Source of the DNA: Hericium rajendrae
Lineage: Eukaryota > Basidiomycota > Agaricomycetes > Russulales > Hericiaceae
Assembly: GCA_033439255.1 (NCBI GenBank)
Contig: CM065881.1
Coordinates: forward strand, 3,100,001 to 3,164,000
DNA length: 64,000 nt
Reading direction: 5' to 3'
In this document: positions 23,891 through 35,874 of the stretch, piece by piece
Layout: each line of letters opens with the position of its first letter
Position numbering within the stretch: position 1 is the stretch's first letter
Position numbers and translations under genes: made by a program
The notes under the pieces: model-generated
Seen by the model: the letters and a program-made list of their open reading frames with translations, nothing else
What the model was told of the DNA's origin: nothing
Databases searched by the model: none

Positions 23891-24625
23891 TCATGATCTT
23901 ATGATCAGCTGGGTCCAGTGATTGAGCAACAACTTACAGTCGGCATCGCCATGAGAAGCACATTCTGCAATGGGTCGGTACCCCCGAGAGGGAATGTGAT
24001 GGGCGCGACAGTCAAGGGACCGGCGCCAGCCTGGTCTCGGGGCAAGGGTGAGCAAGGGCTTAATCGGCCCCTTGAACGATGAGCAGAATGGAGGGACGTC
24101 CCTGGGGCTCTCATCAGAGCAGAGATCGACGCGAATTTCTCGTGTTATTCTCATGAGCACTTGTTTTGGAAGACGAAGTTCCAAGAGGAGAGCCGGACGG
24201 CATCAATGGTGGTAAGCCCTGCTTGTCAAAGAAATGATTAGCTTAGGCTCATCATTTCAAATGCCGGGATTTTTCCACAGAATTAGGTTAGACCTCCATA
24301 TACGACGAAGCTATCCAGCTGCGGTCGGAATGTCGACCTGGGAACGGGCGCGTAACAGTGACTCGAGATGGCCAGGAGCAGAGCGGCGACGCACTGTTGA
24401 CGCGCGCTCGGGAACGAAGTAGGAAGGCCGTGTCCTGGGGTCTTCGCTTAGCTACACCGCCGGACGCTCGCGGGACGTCCATTCCAAGCAAGTGAGTAGG
24501 TTGATTCGACCGCTGCCCTTGCACAGAATCAAGTCTCAAAGGGAGCTAGATATCCATCTCAGAAGCGCTTCAGAATGACTGACAGAACGCCGTGATGCTC
24601 GCGTCCATACCGTGCATCACTCCTT
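23891..24625. other. Intergenic region upstream of the P450 gene
   Basis: No gene or repeat could be supported. The right end is the P450 promoter. Confidence 0.4.
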
Positions 24626-24633
24626 TATAATAA
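24626..24633 (+). promoter_or_regulatory. TATA box of the P450 gene
   Basis: TATAATAA lies 63 nt upstream of the start codon at 24689, within the usual range. Confidence 0.5.
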
Positions 24634-24688
24634 ATCCCCTGCCCTGACCGGTGCGTAATTCCCCTCCTCCCTTTTCTAGTTTCTCGCC

Positions 24689-26815
24689 ATGTCGAACGAT
24701 GTCGCTGTCGTTGGTATCCTCGTCGCTACATTCGTAGCTTACAATTGGATCACCAGCAAGCGCCTGAAGCTCCCGCCTGGCCCGCGCCCAGAGCCGTTCA
24801 TCGGCAACGTGCGGCAGCTCGCCAGCGTCGAGCGGCACGAAGATGAGTTCGCTGCGTGGGGCAAACTTTACGGTGCGTTCCGCCTATCACCGCCTCCATT
24901 CAGTCCTGGTGTTTACGGCCGATGTGGCCCCACCATTCTTTCTTCTGACAGGCGATGTCGTACACGCTAAACTCTTCGGCCGGTCGATGATCGTGCTCAA
25001 CTCGTTCAAGGCCGCGCACGAGCTCATGGACAAGCGGGGCGGGAACTACTCCTCGCGGCCCCCGATGGTGCTCGTCACCGAGCTGTGAGTGCAACGGCGG
25101 GTCGTCTATTTCTGAGGCAAGCAGTCGCAATCAGGCGTTGACGTGGGATATTGTGCCAGAATGGGCTGGGACTCCGTCATCCCGCAGATGCCTTACGGCG
25201 AGCGCTTCCGCAAGCACCGGCGCCTCATCCAGAACTACTTCAGCGAGCAATCAATTCTGGCCTACCGCCCCTTGCAACGTAAGGAGTGCGCCACGTTCCT
25301 GTCGGGCCTGCTCAAGGACCCGAAGGACTATGCGCTCATCATCAAACGGTGCGAGATGCCATCTCATCTCCCGCCCCCGGGCTATGCTAACGTGTGCCCG
25401 CGTGCAGCTTCTCGGCGGCGACAATCATGAAGATTGCGTATGGCCACAACGTCGAGTCGGTGGATGACCTGTACGTGCGTCTTGCGGAGGATGCCGTCAC
25501 GGACAGCACCGCGTCCGGTGGCATTGGCTCGATCCTCGTCGACTTCTTCCCCGCATGTAAGCCCAGACGGCTGGACATACCGGGGGCAATGGCTCACGTC
25601 TCGCCGACAGTGAAATACATGCCGACATGGATGCCGGGAGCAGGGTGGAAGCGTCATGCGTACCGGACACGCGAAAAGGTCCTGAAGTCATTAAACATGC
25701 CGTTTGAGATGGTTCAGGGGAAAATGGTGCATTTGCCCCGCGCCTTCTCAGCAGTGTTTTGAGATATTGACAGTTGTGGGAAGGCCGCAGGTACTGCGGA
25801 GGCGTCGTTCGCGACGACGCTTCTGAACGAGCGGGAAGCCAACTCGGAAAAAATCGTGTATGACGAAGATGACATCAAGGGCGCTGCTGGTGTCCTTTAT
25901 GCTGGTTAGCATCACACATACATTCTCCTATATGAGCAGTCACTTATACTTATCTTCCGACGAAGCTGCTACCGATACGGTTCGTGTTATATCTTCTCAC
26001 AATTTCAGAACTTATTGACCCGCCGCATTCAGACGGGCGGCGTGCTCCTGGCATTCTTCCTCGCCATGGTGATGTTCCCAGACGTGTACAAGAAAGCTCA
26101 GGCCGAACTGGACAGCGTCATCGGTTCGGACAGATTGCCCGACTTCGATGACCGACCCTCCCTGCCGTATCTTGACTGCGTCTTGAATGAAGTCTACCGG
26201 TGGAGCGCACCCGTTCCACTCGGCGTTCCCCACGCATCCATTGCCGACGACGAGTACAGAGGGTATGACATTCCTGGCGGCTCCGTCGTCGTCTCCAATA
26301 TCTGGTAGGGAATTTCCTGTCATCATTTTTGCCACTACATTGACTGGCTGTTCTGTTATTAGGGCGATGACGCGTGATCCTGAGCTCTATGAAGACCCCG
26401 ACGAATTCCGCCCAGAGCGGTTCGAGGATCCGAACACGTTCAATCCGCGCGATCTCGTCTTCGGCTTTGGACGACGGCGCGTCTCCTTTTCTCTTTCCCT
26501 TGGTACGGAGGTTGATGGGTTTATGCAGGGTGTGCCCTGGGAAGCACTTCGGCGATGCCAGCCTGTGGCTCTGCTCCGCAAACTTGCTTGCTGCATTCAA
26601 CATGGGCCTTGCGCGTGACGATACTGGGAAGGAAATCCCTGTTCCAGGTGACTTCGAGCCTGGTCTGACGAGGTACGTGCATCGTCTCGTGCACATGAAG
26701 CGTGATGTTGGTAAATGTATGCCATAGACATCCGAAACACTTCGAGTGCTCGATTACGCCGCGGTCGGAGAAGACTATCAAGTTGATCAATGACGCAGTG
26801 ACCATGTATACTTGA
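24689..26815 (+). CDS. Cytochrome P450 monooxygenase
   Basis: Eleven exons (24689-24872, 24952-25084, 25160-25348, 25408-25556, 25611-25726, 25784-25904, 25966-25979, 26033-26304, 26363-26476, 26529-26672, 26728-26815) encode 507 aa. An N-terminal membrane anchor ([16 protein letters not shown]) precedes the proline hinge [14 protein letters not shown]. Diagnostic motifs are complete: I-helix AATDTT for oxygen activation, K-helix EVYRW (ExxR), PERF, and the haem-binding [13 protein letters not shown] with the axial cysteine. It is a class II microsomal enzyme using a P450 reductase. Substrate cannot be told; such CYPs oxidise lignin fragments, xenobiotics or secondary metabolites. Two features are unusual: exon 7 is only 14 nt and carries the I-helix ATDT codons, and intron 9 (26477-26528) has a GC donor just before the haem-binding Cys. 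Confidence 0.94.
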
Positions 26816-28188
26816 AGTCTTCCTCCGAGTCTTCTGCGTGGATGCGATTGATAGTTGAGACATATCATAGATGGTAGTGTGTTGGGGCATGCTGTGTTTT
26901 AGTATTGTAGATTATCTGTATCTCCCGTGATGAACCATATTTCGGTAGTTTTTTTGTCGCAAGTTCAATAACATCACTTTCGATTGAGGTTTTAAGGAGG
27001 AAATTGTGCTTGAAGATAAACTGAGGATTTGAAATATTTGATGCATGCTTCCGAGGATTGACCACCGTCAGCGAGTCAGGTGTATCTTGCCCAAGGACAC
27101 CAGAGGGCAGCCAGGGGCGCGCGAAATTGATGGCCTAGTTCGATCCTGCGCATATATGCACAAGGACAATGGGCAATCGTGCCTCCTATAACATGGCAAA
27201 TCTGGAATGATTTTCGACGCCGTTGCTAAATCGTGAGTGATCCTCAGCAAGAAACCTATTTCAATGCGCTCACCTCCACAATCAACCCCGAGACTTCTAG
27301 TCTCTGAAATCGCCTACCTTCGAAGTAACAGAAGTCATGATATCCATAGAATATTCCACTGGTGATATAGCATACTTCATGTCGTTGAAATGTCGGACAA
27401 GCATTTTGCGCTAGCAGTACTTAGGCTTCCTTCCTTTGGATGCTATCGTAGTCGGATTCCTGGTTCAGCACTGCTGTTCATCATGGTCTCCAACGAACGT
27501 TGGTGCTTATCATCGTCGAGTAAATCACTCACCACCTTTGCCATCCTGATTCATCAGTCCACACAGTGAGCAGCTGGTCCCGCGCATATAGGCAGCCAAG
27601 AGACGGGCTGTATTATCTGGGCGAAAGTCGTCATCTGCTGCCCCTATGACTATCTTGATTCAGTCTGTTGGGTGGGGCGCTGTTACGTCTGATATATGGC
27701 AGCCATCTCTCCGCGTGGGTTGTCGAGATGCTTGAGCGCCAGTTCCTTGACAATGGAACGTTGTAGAACTGAATTGTGACCGTGGGAAAACGTGGGGGTG
27801 AGGCGCTTTGAAGGAAAAACAAAGCTAAGGATCTCATCTATGAGGGCTGGAAGTTAAGAAACAAAGTAGAAACAAAGTGAGGTGATGAGCATACAGAACG
27901 GACAATGCGAGAACAGGAAAGTTGTGTAGAGCGTTAAAACGACTCGTGGCGGGGGGCAAAGAGCAGTTGCCTAATTTGAGCAGGGACAGTACTCTGCCGC
28001 CGGCCGCTTAGCTGTCGTGCTCGTCGCCGACTACAACGACCACCCCCGCCATCAACGACGCCCACGACGCCCACACGATCACCTCCACCTCCACGCTCAC
28101 CCTGCTCGGTCTCGCCGCGCTCTGCTCTTCTCCCGTCTCTCGTCGCCTGTCTTGATGCGCACCCGCCCTTAAATATCCCAGCGCCCTG
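26816..28188. other. Intergenic region of 1.4 kb
   Basis: No gene is supported; frames are short and lack splice structure. The last 200 bases are C-rich with many ACGACC and CCACC runs on the + strand, as in a long pyrimidine-rich leader of the Zds1-like gene. Confidence 0.4.
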
Positions 28189-30914
28189 ATGCAGCCCTCT
28201 CACGACGAAATCCAGCGCGAGGTCGAGAACCTGCGCGACATACGGCGGCGATCTACTGCTCAGGGTGGCCCTGGCACGCTGGTCATCGATCCTGATCTCC
28301 CTGCCCAGCCGGCGCACGCTGCGGCTGCCCAGGCGTACTGGACGCCCTCCGCCAACGATGACTCCAGCAGCAGCGACTCCCACTCGCACGAGAATGGCGA
28401 CGACTCCTCGCCGGCAGACGACTCGGACGACCCTTTCCATCTTTTCTGGGTCCCCGCCCGCATGCACCCCGAGATCGATCCCGCCCAGTTTCGCGCATTC
28501 CTCAAGGATCACGCCCGCGCACCAGATACCACCGGCTCGCTCTCCCGCTCCACCTCGTCTTCATCCAACATGTCAGGCTTGGGCCGGAAGAAGTCGATGT
28601 TGAGTAGACAATACCAGCCAACGGAACATGACCATCCAGAAGAGGAACCGGTGGTGCCGCTGCGCAGGAATCGCACAAGCTACTACCAGACGACGGGGCC
28701 TCAGCTCACAATCCGGGATCTCGAGAAGCTGGATGAGCTTGCAGAGGAAGCGTCAAATAGCAGCGACCCATCGAAGCTCAGATCGGTTCTCAGACGGAGC
28801 CTGAGCATGAACGTCGCCCCGTCAGGTCTGCTTCCGTGTCTGTACACTTGTGCTGGGCGTTGCTCACATACAATGCAGTGATCGACAAGATGGACAATAT
28901 GCCGGACATGGGCGAGGATGCGGATGCGCCTATCATCGTGCCTCGTCCAGGTCAGATCTTGCGTCGCGCAGCCCGCACCAAAATTCGAAAGCCGGGACAA
29001 ACCGGCGAGGGAAGCCACAGGTTCAACGCAACACGTCGTGGCGCAGGCGCCATTCGACCGACGTCAGGACAAGACTCAGAGCCGCGGACGTCGAGCGAAT
29101 TGTCCGCGAGCGACCACGGCGATGCGGAGCCTGTGGCCGCGCCCACACGTAAGCGCGTCCTGAGCAACGAGAGCCTCGGCGAAAGCATCCCAGACGAACC
29201 GCCACGGCTCGTGCGGCCAGAGTCGTACAGCGTAGAGGCGTTCATATTCGATGCGTATGCGCGGGATGAGCAGTCGGACGAGGACAATGTGTCGATGAAG
29301 TCGCCGATCGATGCGCTTGCGCCCCAACTCCCCCGGCCACGCCGTTCCTCGTCCCCGCCCCCGCCTGTCATTGTACAAGAGTCTGAACCACCACTGCCTA
29401 TAGCCCCGATACCATTGCGGCACCCACAGCCGCAAGCATTCCAGGGCGCAATATCCCCCATAGACGTACCCTCGCGTACGCCATCGCCCGAGGCTCGCTC
29501 ATCGATCAGCCACGATGCTTCTACAACGCCGACACGTTCAGTCCTGCCCGAGCGTACGAATTCGCAAGTTACCATCTCGCCCCCGTCCGACCACCGCAAG
29601 GAGAAGGAGAAGGACAAGAAAGGACTCTTCGGAAAATGGGGCGGAGAGAAGAAGAGCAAGAAGGAAGAGAAGGCGGAGCGCGAGAGGGAGAAGGAGAAGG
29701 AGAAGGCGTCGTCGTTCTCATTTGGCTCGCTCTTTGGCGGCTCGAAGAAGAAACAAGAGGAGAACACGCAGCCCGGGCTGGGCACGCACGGGCACCATGC
29801 GGGTCGCGAGGCGGCCGTAGCACTGCTCGGCGCGTCGAAGAGCGCGACGCGCTCGCCGTCGCCGCAACCCGTCGGCACGAACAACTACTCGCGATACCCG
29901 ATCCACGTCGAGCGCGCGATCTACCGCCTCAGCCACATCAAGCTCGCGAACCCGCGCAGACCATTGTACGAGCAGGTGCTCATCAGCAACCTTATGTTCT
30001 GGTATCTCGGCGTCATCAACAAGGCGCAGGCGGGCGGAGCTGCAGCAGCCGGGACAGCACAGGATGGTCCGTCGGCGACGGAGAAGGAGCAGCAGGAGCG
30101 AGAGCGGAAGGAGAAGGAGGAACGGGAGCGGGCGGAGAAGGAGCGGCTGGAGCGCGAACGGGAGCGCGAGAAGCGCGAACGCTTGGAGCAGAAGTCGCAG
30201 CCGCGCAAGGGCAGCCTCACGAAGACTGCCGCGGCGAACCGCCGTGCAGAAATGCCCGTGCGCGGGCCCCAGTACGACGTGCAGCACCAGGCCATGGAGC
30301 AGGAGTACGTGTACAGCGGGCGCGCGGGCTCTGCGCCCCCGTCGTCCGGGCCTGGATACTACCCCTCGCGCGACCAGCAGCAGCAGCAGCAGCCCGCCGC
30401 GCCCGCGCTACAGCTCGCCCAGCCGAAGCCCCAACGCCCGCCGATACACTACTTCGGCTCGCAAGTGCCCAATACCCCCGTGCAGAACCAGAACACGGCG
30501 CCCGTCCAGACGTACTCGCACCGGAGCACGTCGTCGCTCCCGTCGGGCGCGATGTCACCCGTCGAGCCCGGACTGGCGCCGCCCATGGTGCGCGCGCCCT
30601 CGACGCCGCCCACGGCGCGCACGACATCGCCCCCGAGCACGAGCCCCAGCAACCCGCGGCGCTCGCGCTCGCCGCCGCCGCCGACCCGCTACGCCGCCGT
30701 GCCCGAGAAGGGCGGGGCGGGCAAGCCCGGACGTTCGCGCTCCGCGACGGCGACGCCGCCGCCGGTGCCGGTGCCGAACGGCAAGGCGCGCAAGACGGCG
30801 AGCGCGCATGCGGTGCCGCCGCAGCAGGGGCGCCGGCCGCGGACGAGCGAGGGCGGCGGCGAGGAGGAGGACGTGCCGCTGGCTGTGTGGCAGCAGCAGC
30901 AGCGGCGGCGGTGA
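28189..30914 (+). CDS. Zds1-like protein with Zds C-terminal domain
   Basis: Two exons (28189-28825, 28879-30914) encode 890 aa. The protein is largely disordered: Ser/Pro-rich blocks, a highly charged Lys/Glu stretch around residues 470-505, a second one (ERERKEKEERERAEKERLER) near 610-640, and a CAG-encoded Gln run near 725. Within this, residues about 550-592 form a compact conserved block, YPIHVERAIYRLSHIKLANP followed by RRPLYEQVLISNLMFWYLGVIN, which is the Zds1 C-terminal domain. Family knowledge: yeast Zds1/2 bind PP2A-Cdc55 through this domain and control its localisation, Cdc14 release, mitotic entry and polarity. A similar role is inferred. A long antisense open frame exists only because of base composition. 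Confidence 0.85.
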
Positions 30915-31810
30915 TGCATGCCGCGCGGGCGGCTCTTTCTCCTCTCCTCTCCTCGCTGCTCGCTCTCTCGCTCTCGGACCGTGACATTTCATTACTCTAT
31001 CCGTGTACGTTTTACATATTGCTGGTGCAGCTGTGGGTCGGGATGCGGCGCAAACACTTTAGATCTCTCTCTGCATTTACCGTCTTCCCTCTTTCCGTCC
31101 TCTCATTCCCACGTATCATACGTACCATAACCTATGTCGACCACCGGCGCTGCGTCCCCGCCCCTGTTATTACCCCTATTCCCGCATCAGCAGCAGCAAT
31201 TACTTATCTGGCCCGGCTCGCCGTGCATCGTGGACAAATACTGGGCGTCGGAGAAATTACAGATACGGCATCTCTTTTGGTTTGGACAGCAGTTCTCGCG
31301 CTCATGTTTGTATTGCATGCGTGGCACTTTGCGTGCGCCTCATAATGCATAATTTTTAAACTCATTGAAGACGAGACGGGGTGTGCATCTGTGAATATAT
31401 GCAATGAATACAGACGGATGTCCGTGGGCCGTCATCGAGCCATGGGGGCGTACGTACAAGACGAGAGCTGTGCGAGGGTATACATGATTTCTGAAGAGGA
31501 CATGGTAGACAGTAGACCGCGAACTTTGTGCGAATGTGGCTGAAGTAGGGAATACAAGCTGCAGGTCTGGGTATATGCGAGAGCAGAGTAAGCAGAAAAC
31601 AGAGTCTGTGACGGAGGCCTGAGCAAAAGAGCGTGCGTGCAAATCCGGGGGAAGCAAGACAACAGAAGAGGGTCCGCTAGCCCAGATTGAGGTGCAGAAA
31701 AGCGAGTCCTGGAGAAAACGAAAGCGAGTCGAAGCAGTCTCGTGCTTTTGGTTTTTGATACTTTCTACTAGAAATTCGAGAGGGCTTGTTGCGTGTAGAC
31801 AAACATCGGG
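30915..31810. other. Intergenic region, 3' ends of convergent genes
   Basis: This separates the Zds1-like gene from the small membrane-protein gene on the opposite strand. It starts with CTCT-rich sequence that is probably the 3' untranslated region. Nothing else is supported. Confidence 0.4.
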
Positions 31811-32308
31811 CTAGACAAAGCTTCCATGCCAGGCGTCGGTTGTTGCATGTCGTTCTTTGAGCGAGACAACATTCACGTAGGTCGGAGGCGGTTCGTTGCT
31901 GTCCAAAAAACACCCCTCATGAATCCAAAAATATTCAAAAACCCGACGCATACATACAGGGATGCGACGCTATCCATCGCTAGGAAATTCAGCGGCGGCA
32001 CGATCTCGCGATCCTCCTTGTACACATCGCGCCACTCGTTGGGTTCGAACGCAGAAGAGCAGCGGCGACGACGAATCCGTATGCTGGGCGGTGGATTGTC
32101 CGTGCGGCAGCGAAGAACGAGGAGGACGGCCTGAAGCGACTTAAGTCTTTGCTGGCAGAGCGATTCAAGCAATACGTACCGCTACGAGGAGGCAAGAGGC
32201 GAGAACGCCACACAGGATCGAAACAATGATGGTCGTCACTCGGGACGTGGTGTTGGCGATTGGCAAGGCAGAGGCGGTGGCAGCAGCGGCAGGCAGAACC
32301 CCGTCCAT
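31811..32308 (-). CDS. Small single-pass membrane protein
   Basis: Three exons on the minus strand (32180-32308, 31958-32130, 31811-31898) with 49- and 59-nt introns encode 129 aa. Residues 1-22 are Ala/Thr-rich and probably outside. One transmembrane segment (VTTIIVSILCGVLASCLLVA plus AVLLVLR) is split exactly by the first intron. It is followed by a basic stop-transfer run, RIRRRRC. The cytosolic tail has SAFEPNEWRDVYKED and ends with NEPPPTYVNVV, a PPxY motif that could recruit a WW-domain ubiquitin ligase such as Rsp5. I do not recognise the family. The splice sites and topology make it a credible gene; function is not known. Confidence 0.65.
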
Positions 32309-32595
32309 TTTGTTACGCTTTGTTGTGCTTGATGTATCTTGGATATGAGATATGAGATCAAGACGGGGTTACAGCACTAAACGCAAAACCTTGATAGCGA
32401 GCAAGTTGAAAGTTCGAAGGTAGAAAGTTGGATTTATACACAGAATCAGTTTTTTTACACAGAAAGGAGAGTCTGCAAGCCTGGGGAACGAGCGACAGAG
32501 GACGATGGTGGTGGGGAGAAGGAAAGACGACGCGTCGACGGCTGGGTCAAGGGGACGCGACGCGCTCACGTGCACATGTTCTCGGCTATCTCGGT

Positions 32596-33557
32596 CTACA
32601 TCTCGTCTTCGCTCAACTCGGAGTCGTCACCTCTGCCATCCTGCCTGATCTCTGCTAACTTCGCCGCCAACTCGTTCAATACCGTCCGGAGTTCGACTAT
32701 CTGCTTTGCCATAGCCTGGCGCTCTTCATGCTCTATCACCGTGCGTCTCTCCCGGTCTAACATTTCCAAAAGCAAAATAATCACCGCCGTGCTGCATTCA
32801 GGACAGACTCTCGCAAGCGCGTCCATCAATTGCTGATTTTCGCTGAGGAGTCGCCTCTGGCTCATGGCGGCATCCATGAGCTGCTGGGATACTTCAATAG
32901 GAATATTAATCTGTGCTGCGAACGCTACGGCTGACGAAAATACCGACGTGAAGCGTCCGCCAAGAGAGCGTTGGATGGCGGCTGTGAAGAAGCGGATTGT
33001 ACGATAACGAGCTGAGCCGTCTGCCCATGTATATGCGTGCCACCTGCCGCCTGCGTAGCAGCTCCGGCTGTAGGCAGGATGGGAGGAGGGACGATGCTCG
33101 ACGCTGTCCCTTGACCCTATGTCGACGACGATCGGTACATTATTTCAGTCTATATGCGCGTACTGGACTGACCTGCATATCAAGACTCAGTGAGTTGCCG
33201 CTCGTAGGCCGCGTCAAGGGGATCCCTTGTCGGTCACTATACGGTTCCTGTATCAGGTTCAATGCATCGTATCGTAAATCGACTGGCCGCAGACATAGAA
33301 TTGAGAATCGAAAACTGACCATTCGAGCAGCGTGCCCATTAAGTACTGTTGGACCATGCTGAGCCGGGACACCGACTAACACGGGGCCATCCATACCCAT
33401 GCCCCCGTCCAAGCCCGCCGGATCCTACACAAGTCTGGTATCAGCACACCACCACCGCCTTCAAAGAATTACTTTCAACTCGCACCATATGGCCAGAAAA
33501 AGGCAGTGCCGCATTCTGCGGTTGCTGTTGCTGGTTATTTTGGCCGTTGGACGACAT
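32596..33557 (-). CDS. Coiled-coil protein of unknown function
   Basis: Five exons on the minus strand (33486-33557, 33320-33424, 33173-33247, 33044-33116, 32596-32981) encode 236 aa. The N-terminal half is low-complexity: a Gln/Asn run (NGQNNQQQQPQN), Gly/Met-rich and Pro-rich segments. The C-terminal half (from about residue 110) is helical: AATQAAAAIQRSLGGRFTSV, SQQLMDAAMSQRRLLSENQQ, then a long charged helix with ERRTVIEHEERQAMAKQIVE, and an acidic end DDSELSEDEM. A coiled coil and dimerisation are likely; the layout recalls fungal transcription cofactors, but I see no DNA-binding motif. The fourth intron (32982-33043) was chosen because it alone links the frames without a stop. Confidence 0.62.
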
Positions 33558-33658
33558 GCTTATTGGGTCTAGTGTTCCAGGGAAGGTAGCAAGCACTTCT
33601 GCAGCGTCGGTGATGGTTCGGACTGTGAGGATGGACGCGCAACGAGCGGGAGCAGAGG

Positions 33659-33665
33659 TATATAA
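33659..33665 (-). promoter_or_regulatory. TATA box of the coiled-coil protein gene
   Basis: TTATATA on the minus strand lies about 100 nt upstream of the start codon at 33557. Confidence 0.4.
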
Positions 33666-34006
33666 GCCGTGCCCTCTTACTATGATATCATGATTCCTTG
33701 CCTGCCATCCAGACGTCTGGGAAGTGAGTGACACCCCACCTTTTTGCATACGAAAAGGGTACAAAAAGGCTACACAGTCAGCTCAAGAAAGAGAAAGAGA
33801 AGCCCTTTCGGGACACAGTGAGACGATTTCACACGGGTCCAAAAAGGGCGTGAAGAGTACTGCTTTTATCTCCCTTTTCCTGCCTGAAAATACTGTTCGG
33901 GGCGTTTGCAATGAGAACAATTGGACTTGATTCCAAATCCACGTTCCGACACCGTTATGACATGTCAGATAGATGAAACATGAAAAGACCCATGTAGAAA
34001 GGACCC
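33666..34006. other. Spacer between two minus-strand genes
   Basis: Contains the upstream region of the coiled-coil gene and the 3' end of the EXPERA gene. Nothing else is supported. Confidence 0.4.
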
Positions 34007-34787
34007 TTAATTCGCCTTGGTGCCCTTCTGCACCCTCAGTCCTTCCTTCGCCAACGCCCGCATGCGGAAGGCCATATCCAGTGTCATGCCAAGAGGTAGA
34101 AGGAAGAACGGAACGTAGGACGAGAGCAGCATAAGCCGCTGCTCCAGCGTCACCGACTGCAGGCCTGCTGCGATGGTCTCGGACGACATAGTCGGCGTGT
34201 TCATGAGCACGGCGAGGCATGCGAGCGTCGTCGTACTGGTGGACGCGCCGTAGACGAGCAAGAGCGTATAGATGCCTCGCGAATCTACAAGTCGATGCTC
34301 AATGACGAACACAAAACCAAGTGAGATATGCGAGAGTGACAGCACCTTTCCAAAGTCCGCGCGCACCCAGGATGAACACCGGGAATTGGAATGCCCTGCA
34401 TAGACACGTCACCCCACGGTTTCCACCTCAAACAGAGCAGGAAGCACAGGGCAAGGAACTACTAATACTCACGCCTCGAGATACAAGAATATCTTGAACC
34501 ACGCATAGTCAGCCTGATTCCCCGACAGACCCATCACGCCGCCGATCAGCGGGTCGCCTGACATGGCGACGTACCATGCTGGTATGGCCTTAACGAACGA
34601 CGGGACGAGCGACGCGGGGTATATGGCTTGGAAGTCGACCAGAAGGGATGCGGGAATGTGCATCTGCGTCTGTGAGACCAGTGCCGCGATGAGTGTGAAG
34701 GCGAAGTAGGGCACTTACGAGGAAGAAAGTGAAGTATAGGAGATCTAGAGGCCGAGATTTCAGCGACCGTCTGAGTGTGCTGGCCAT
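34007..34787 (-). CDS. EXPERA-domain membrane protein, TMEM97-like
   Basis: Four exons on the minus strand (34719-34787, 34473-34669, 34346-34395, 34007-34284) encode 197 aa. Four hydrophobic segments can be seen: LDLLYFTFFLTQMHIPASLL, a second around YAWFKIFLYLEAFQFPVFIL, a third at GIYTLLLVYGASTSTTTLAC, and a fourth at SYVPFFLLPLGMTLDMAF. The loop ASLLVDFQAIYP with DPLIGG and the final FFLLP-PLGM pattern match the EXPERA domain of TMEM97/sigma-2 receptor, an ER protein that binds sterols and affects cholesterol handling; the fold is shared with EBP sterol isomerase. A lysine near the C-terminus (VQKGTKAN) may serve ER retrieval. Exact ligand unknown. Confidence 0.82.
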
Positions 34788-35105
34788 GGCTGATTTTGAG
34801 AACGGGTTTTAGACAATTAGCAAGGCCGACTGCGACTTGTACAAGGGGAACCTGCAGGGCTGGCTGGCGCGGTGGCCAGCGTTCCAACTTGAAGCGCTGA
34901 AGCAGGTCCAACTTGAAGCGCTGAAGCAGGAATACAGCATTTCAAATTCCTGCACAATTCGTTGATGTCGTATTGATGCTTTCCTCAGTCTTACTTGCTT
35001 GAGTCACGACCTTAACGCAGCAAGGCCAGAATCGTACAACGCCATCTTCTCAATAACCCACGTGTGCTCATATACAGACTATAGCTAGTGATTACGCCGG
35101 GTCTG
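34788..35105. other. Spacer with a 24-bp direct tandem repeat
   Basis: No gene is seen. At 34883-34930 a 24-bp sequence starting TCCAACTTGAAGCGCTGAAG is present twice in a row without mismatch, a recent slippage or duplication product. Confidence 0.5.
34883..34930. repeat. Perfect tandem duplication of 24 bp
   Basis: Two identical 24-bp units (34883-34906 and 34907-34930) lie upstream of the EXPERA gene. They contain the palindrome AGCGCT. Confidence 0.85.
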
Positions 35106-35720
35106 TTAACACCTCGTCATAGTACCTCGTATCAGCTCCCTCGCTGAAATCTCCTCCAGCACCCGGGATACCATACCAACCACAGCCCACCAGGCACGCC
35201 GAGCGCACCCCTTGTATCTGCAGATTGGGAGAAGAGTGACGTTCACGTTGTAGACTTCGCGCAAGCTAGGCGTCGCTAGTGGACAAGTCTCATCGCTGGC
35301 CAGGGTCGCGTTGGACTCTAGAGCGGCAGTATACCGTGGAAGAATCCAACATGTCCATGGCGACGCTTGCTGTCTGTACCTGACGATGCGAGAAGTCAGA
35401 TAACGGTCGTCTCGGGTCGGACTAAATTAGCTACCAATGTCCAACAGAAGCTGAGGTTCGAATAGCATGAAACAGCATCCTCGCATCTGCGATGCGATGC
35501 TTCTGATCCCTGGTATCTGGCTGCATTCTGCCGCATTGCAGAACGATCCATCAGGGCTCTTTGTAGCCTGAAACGAGGCGATCCGAGGGGCGGACCAGCA
35601 CCTTGCGAAGATCACTGTATAAGCGAAGATGGGCTCTAACACGATCGTGAGTTCCAAAAAAAAGCCCATACGCGTTTCAGAGAACGGATCCCAGCTTCGT
35701 GGTTGAAACTGAGTTTTCAC
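35106..35720 (-). other. Possible gene or relic, unrecognised
   Basis: On the minus strand an ATG at 35720 opens a frame of 97 codons containing MGFFLELTIVLEPIFAYTVI. Further down, from about 35370 to the stop at 35106, another frame is open with a protein-like sequence (ALESNATLASDETCPLATPS and later WWAVVGMVSRVLEEISA). An intron-like GTAGCT...CGTCAG lies between, but it does not join the two frames in phase. The LELT start weakly recalls the orphan gene at 6250. It may be a degraded member of that family or a real gene with a junction I could not find. Confidence 0.22.
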
Positions 35721-35844
35721 ACTTCGAGAGACCTGCTACTGAATAGTAGTGAATCTGAATGGTCGAGGAAGAAATCGATGGTGAGTTTGGCTTTCTAATG
35801 TGCCTAGATATCTTCCTTACATACGCAAAATAAAGTTGTGATGC

Positions 35845-35874
35845 AGGAAGGAAGGAAGGAAGGAAGGAAGGAAG
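35845..35874. repeat. AAGG microsatellite
   Basis: A pure tetranucleotide run of about seven AAGG units. Confidence 0.9.

Noticed and set aside
29636-31345. 569-codon open frame on the + strand overlapping the Zds1-like gene
   Set aside because: It lies over the real coding frame, is Arg/Ala-rich without any motif, and exists because of high GC content. The other frame has the Zds domain.
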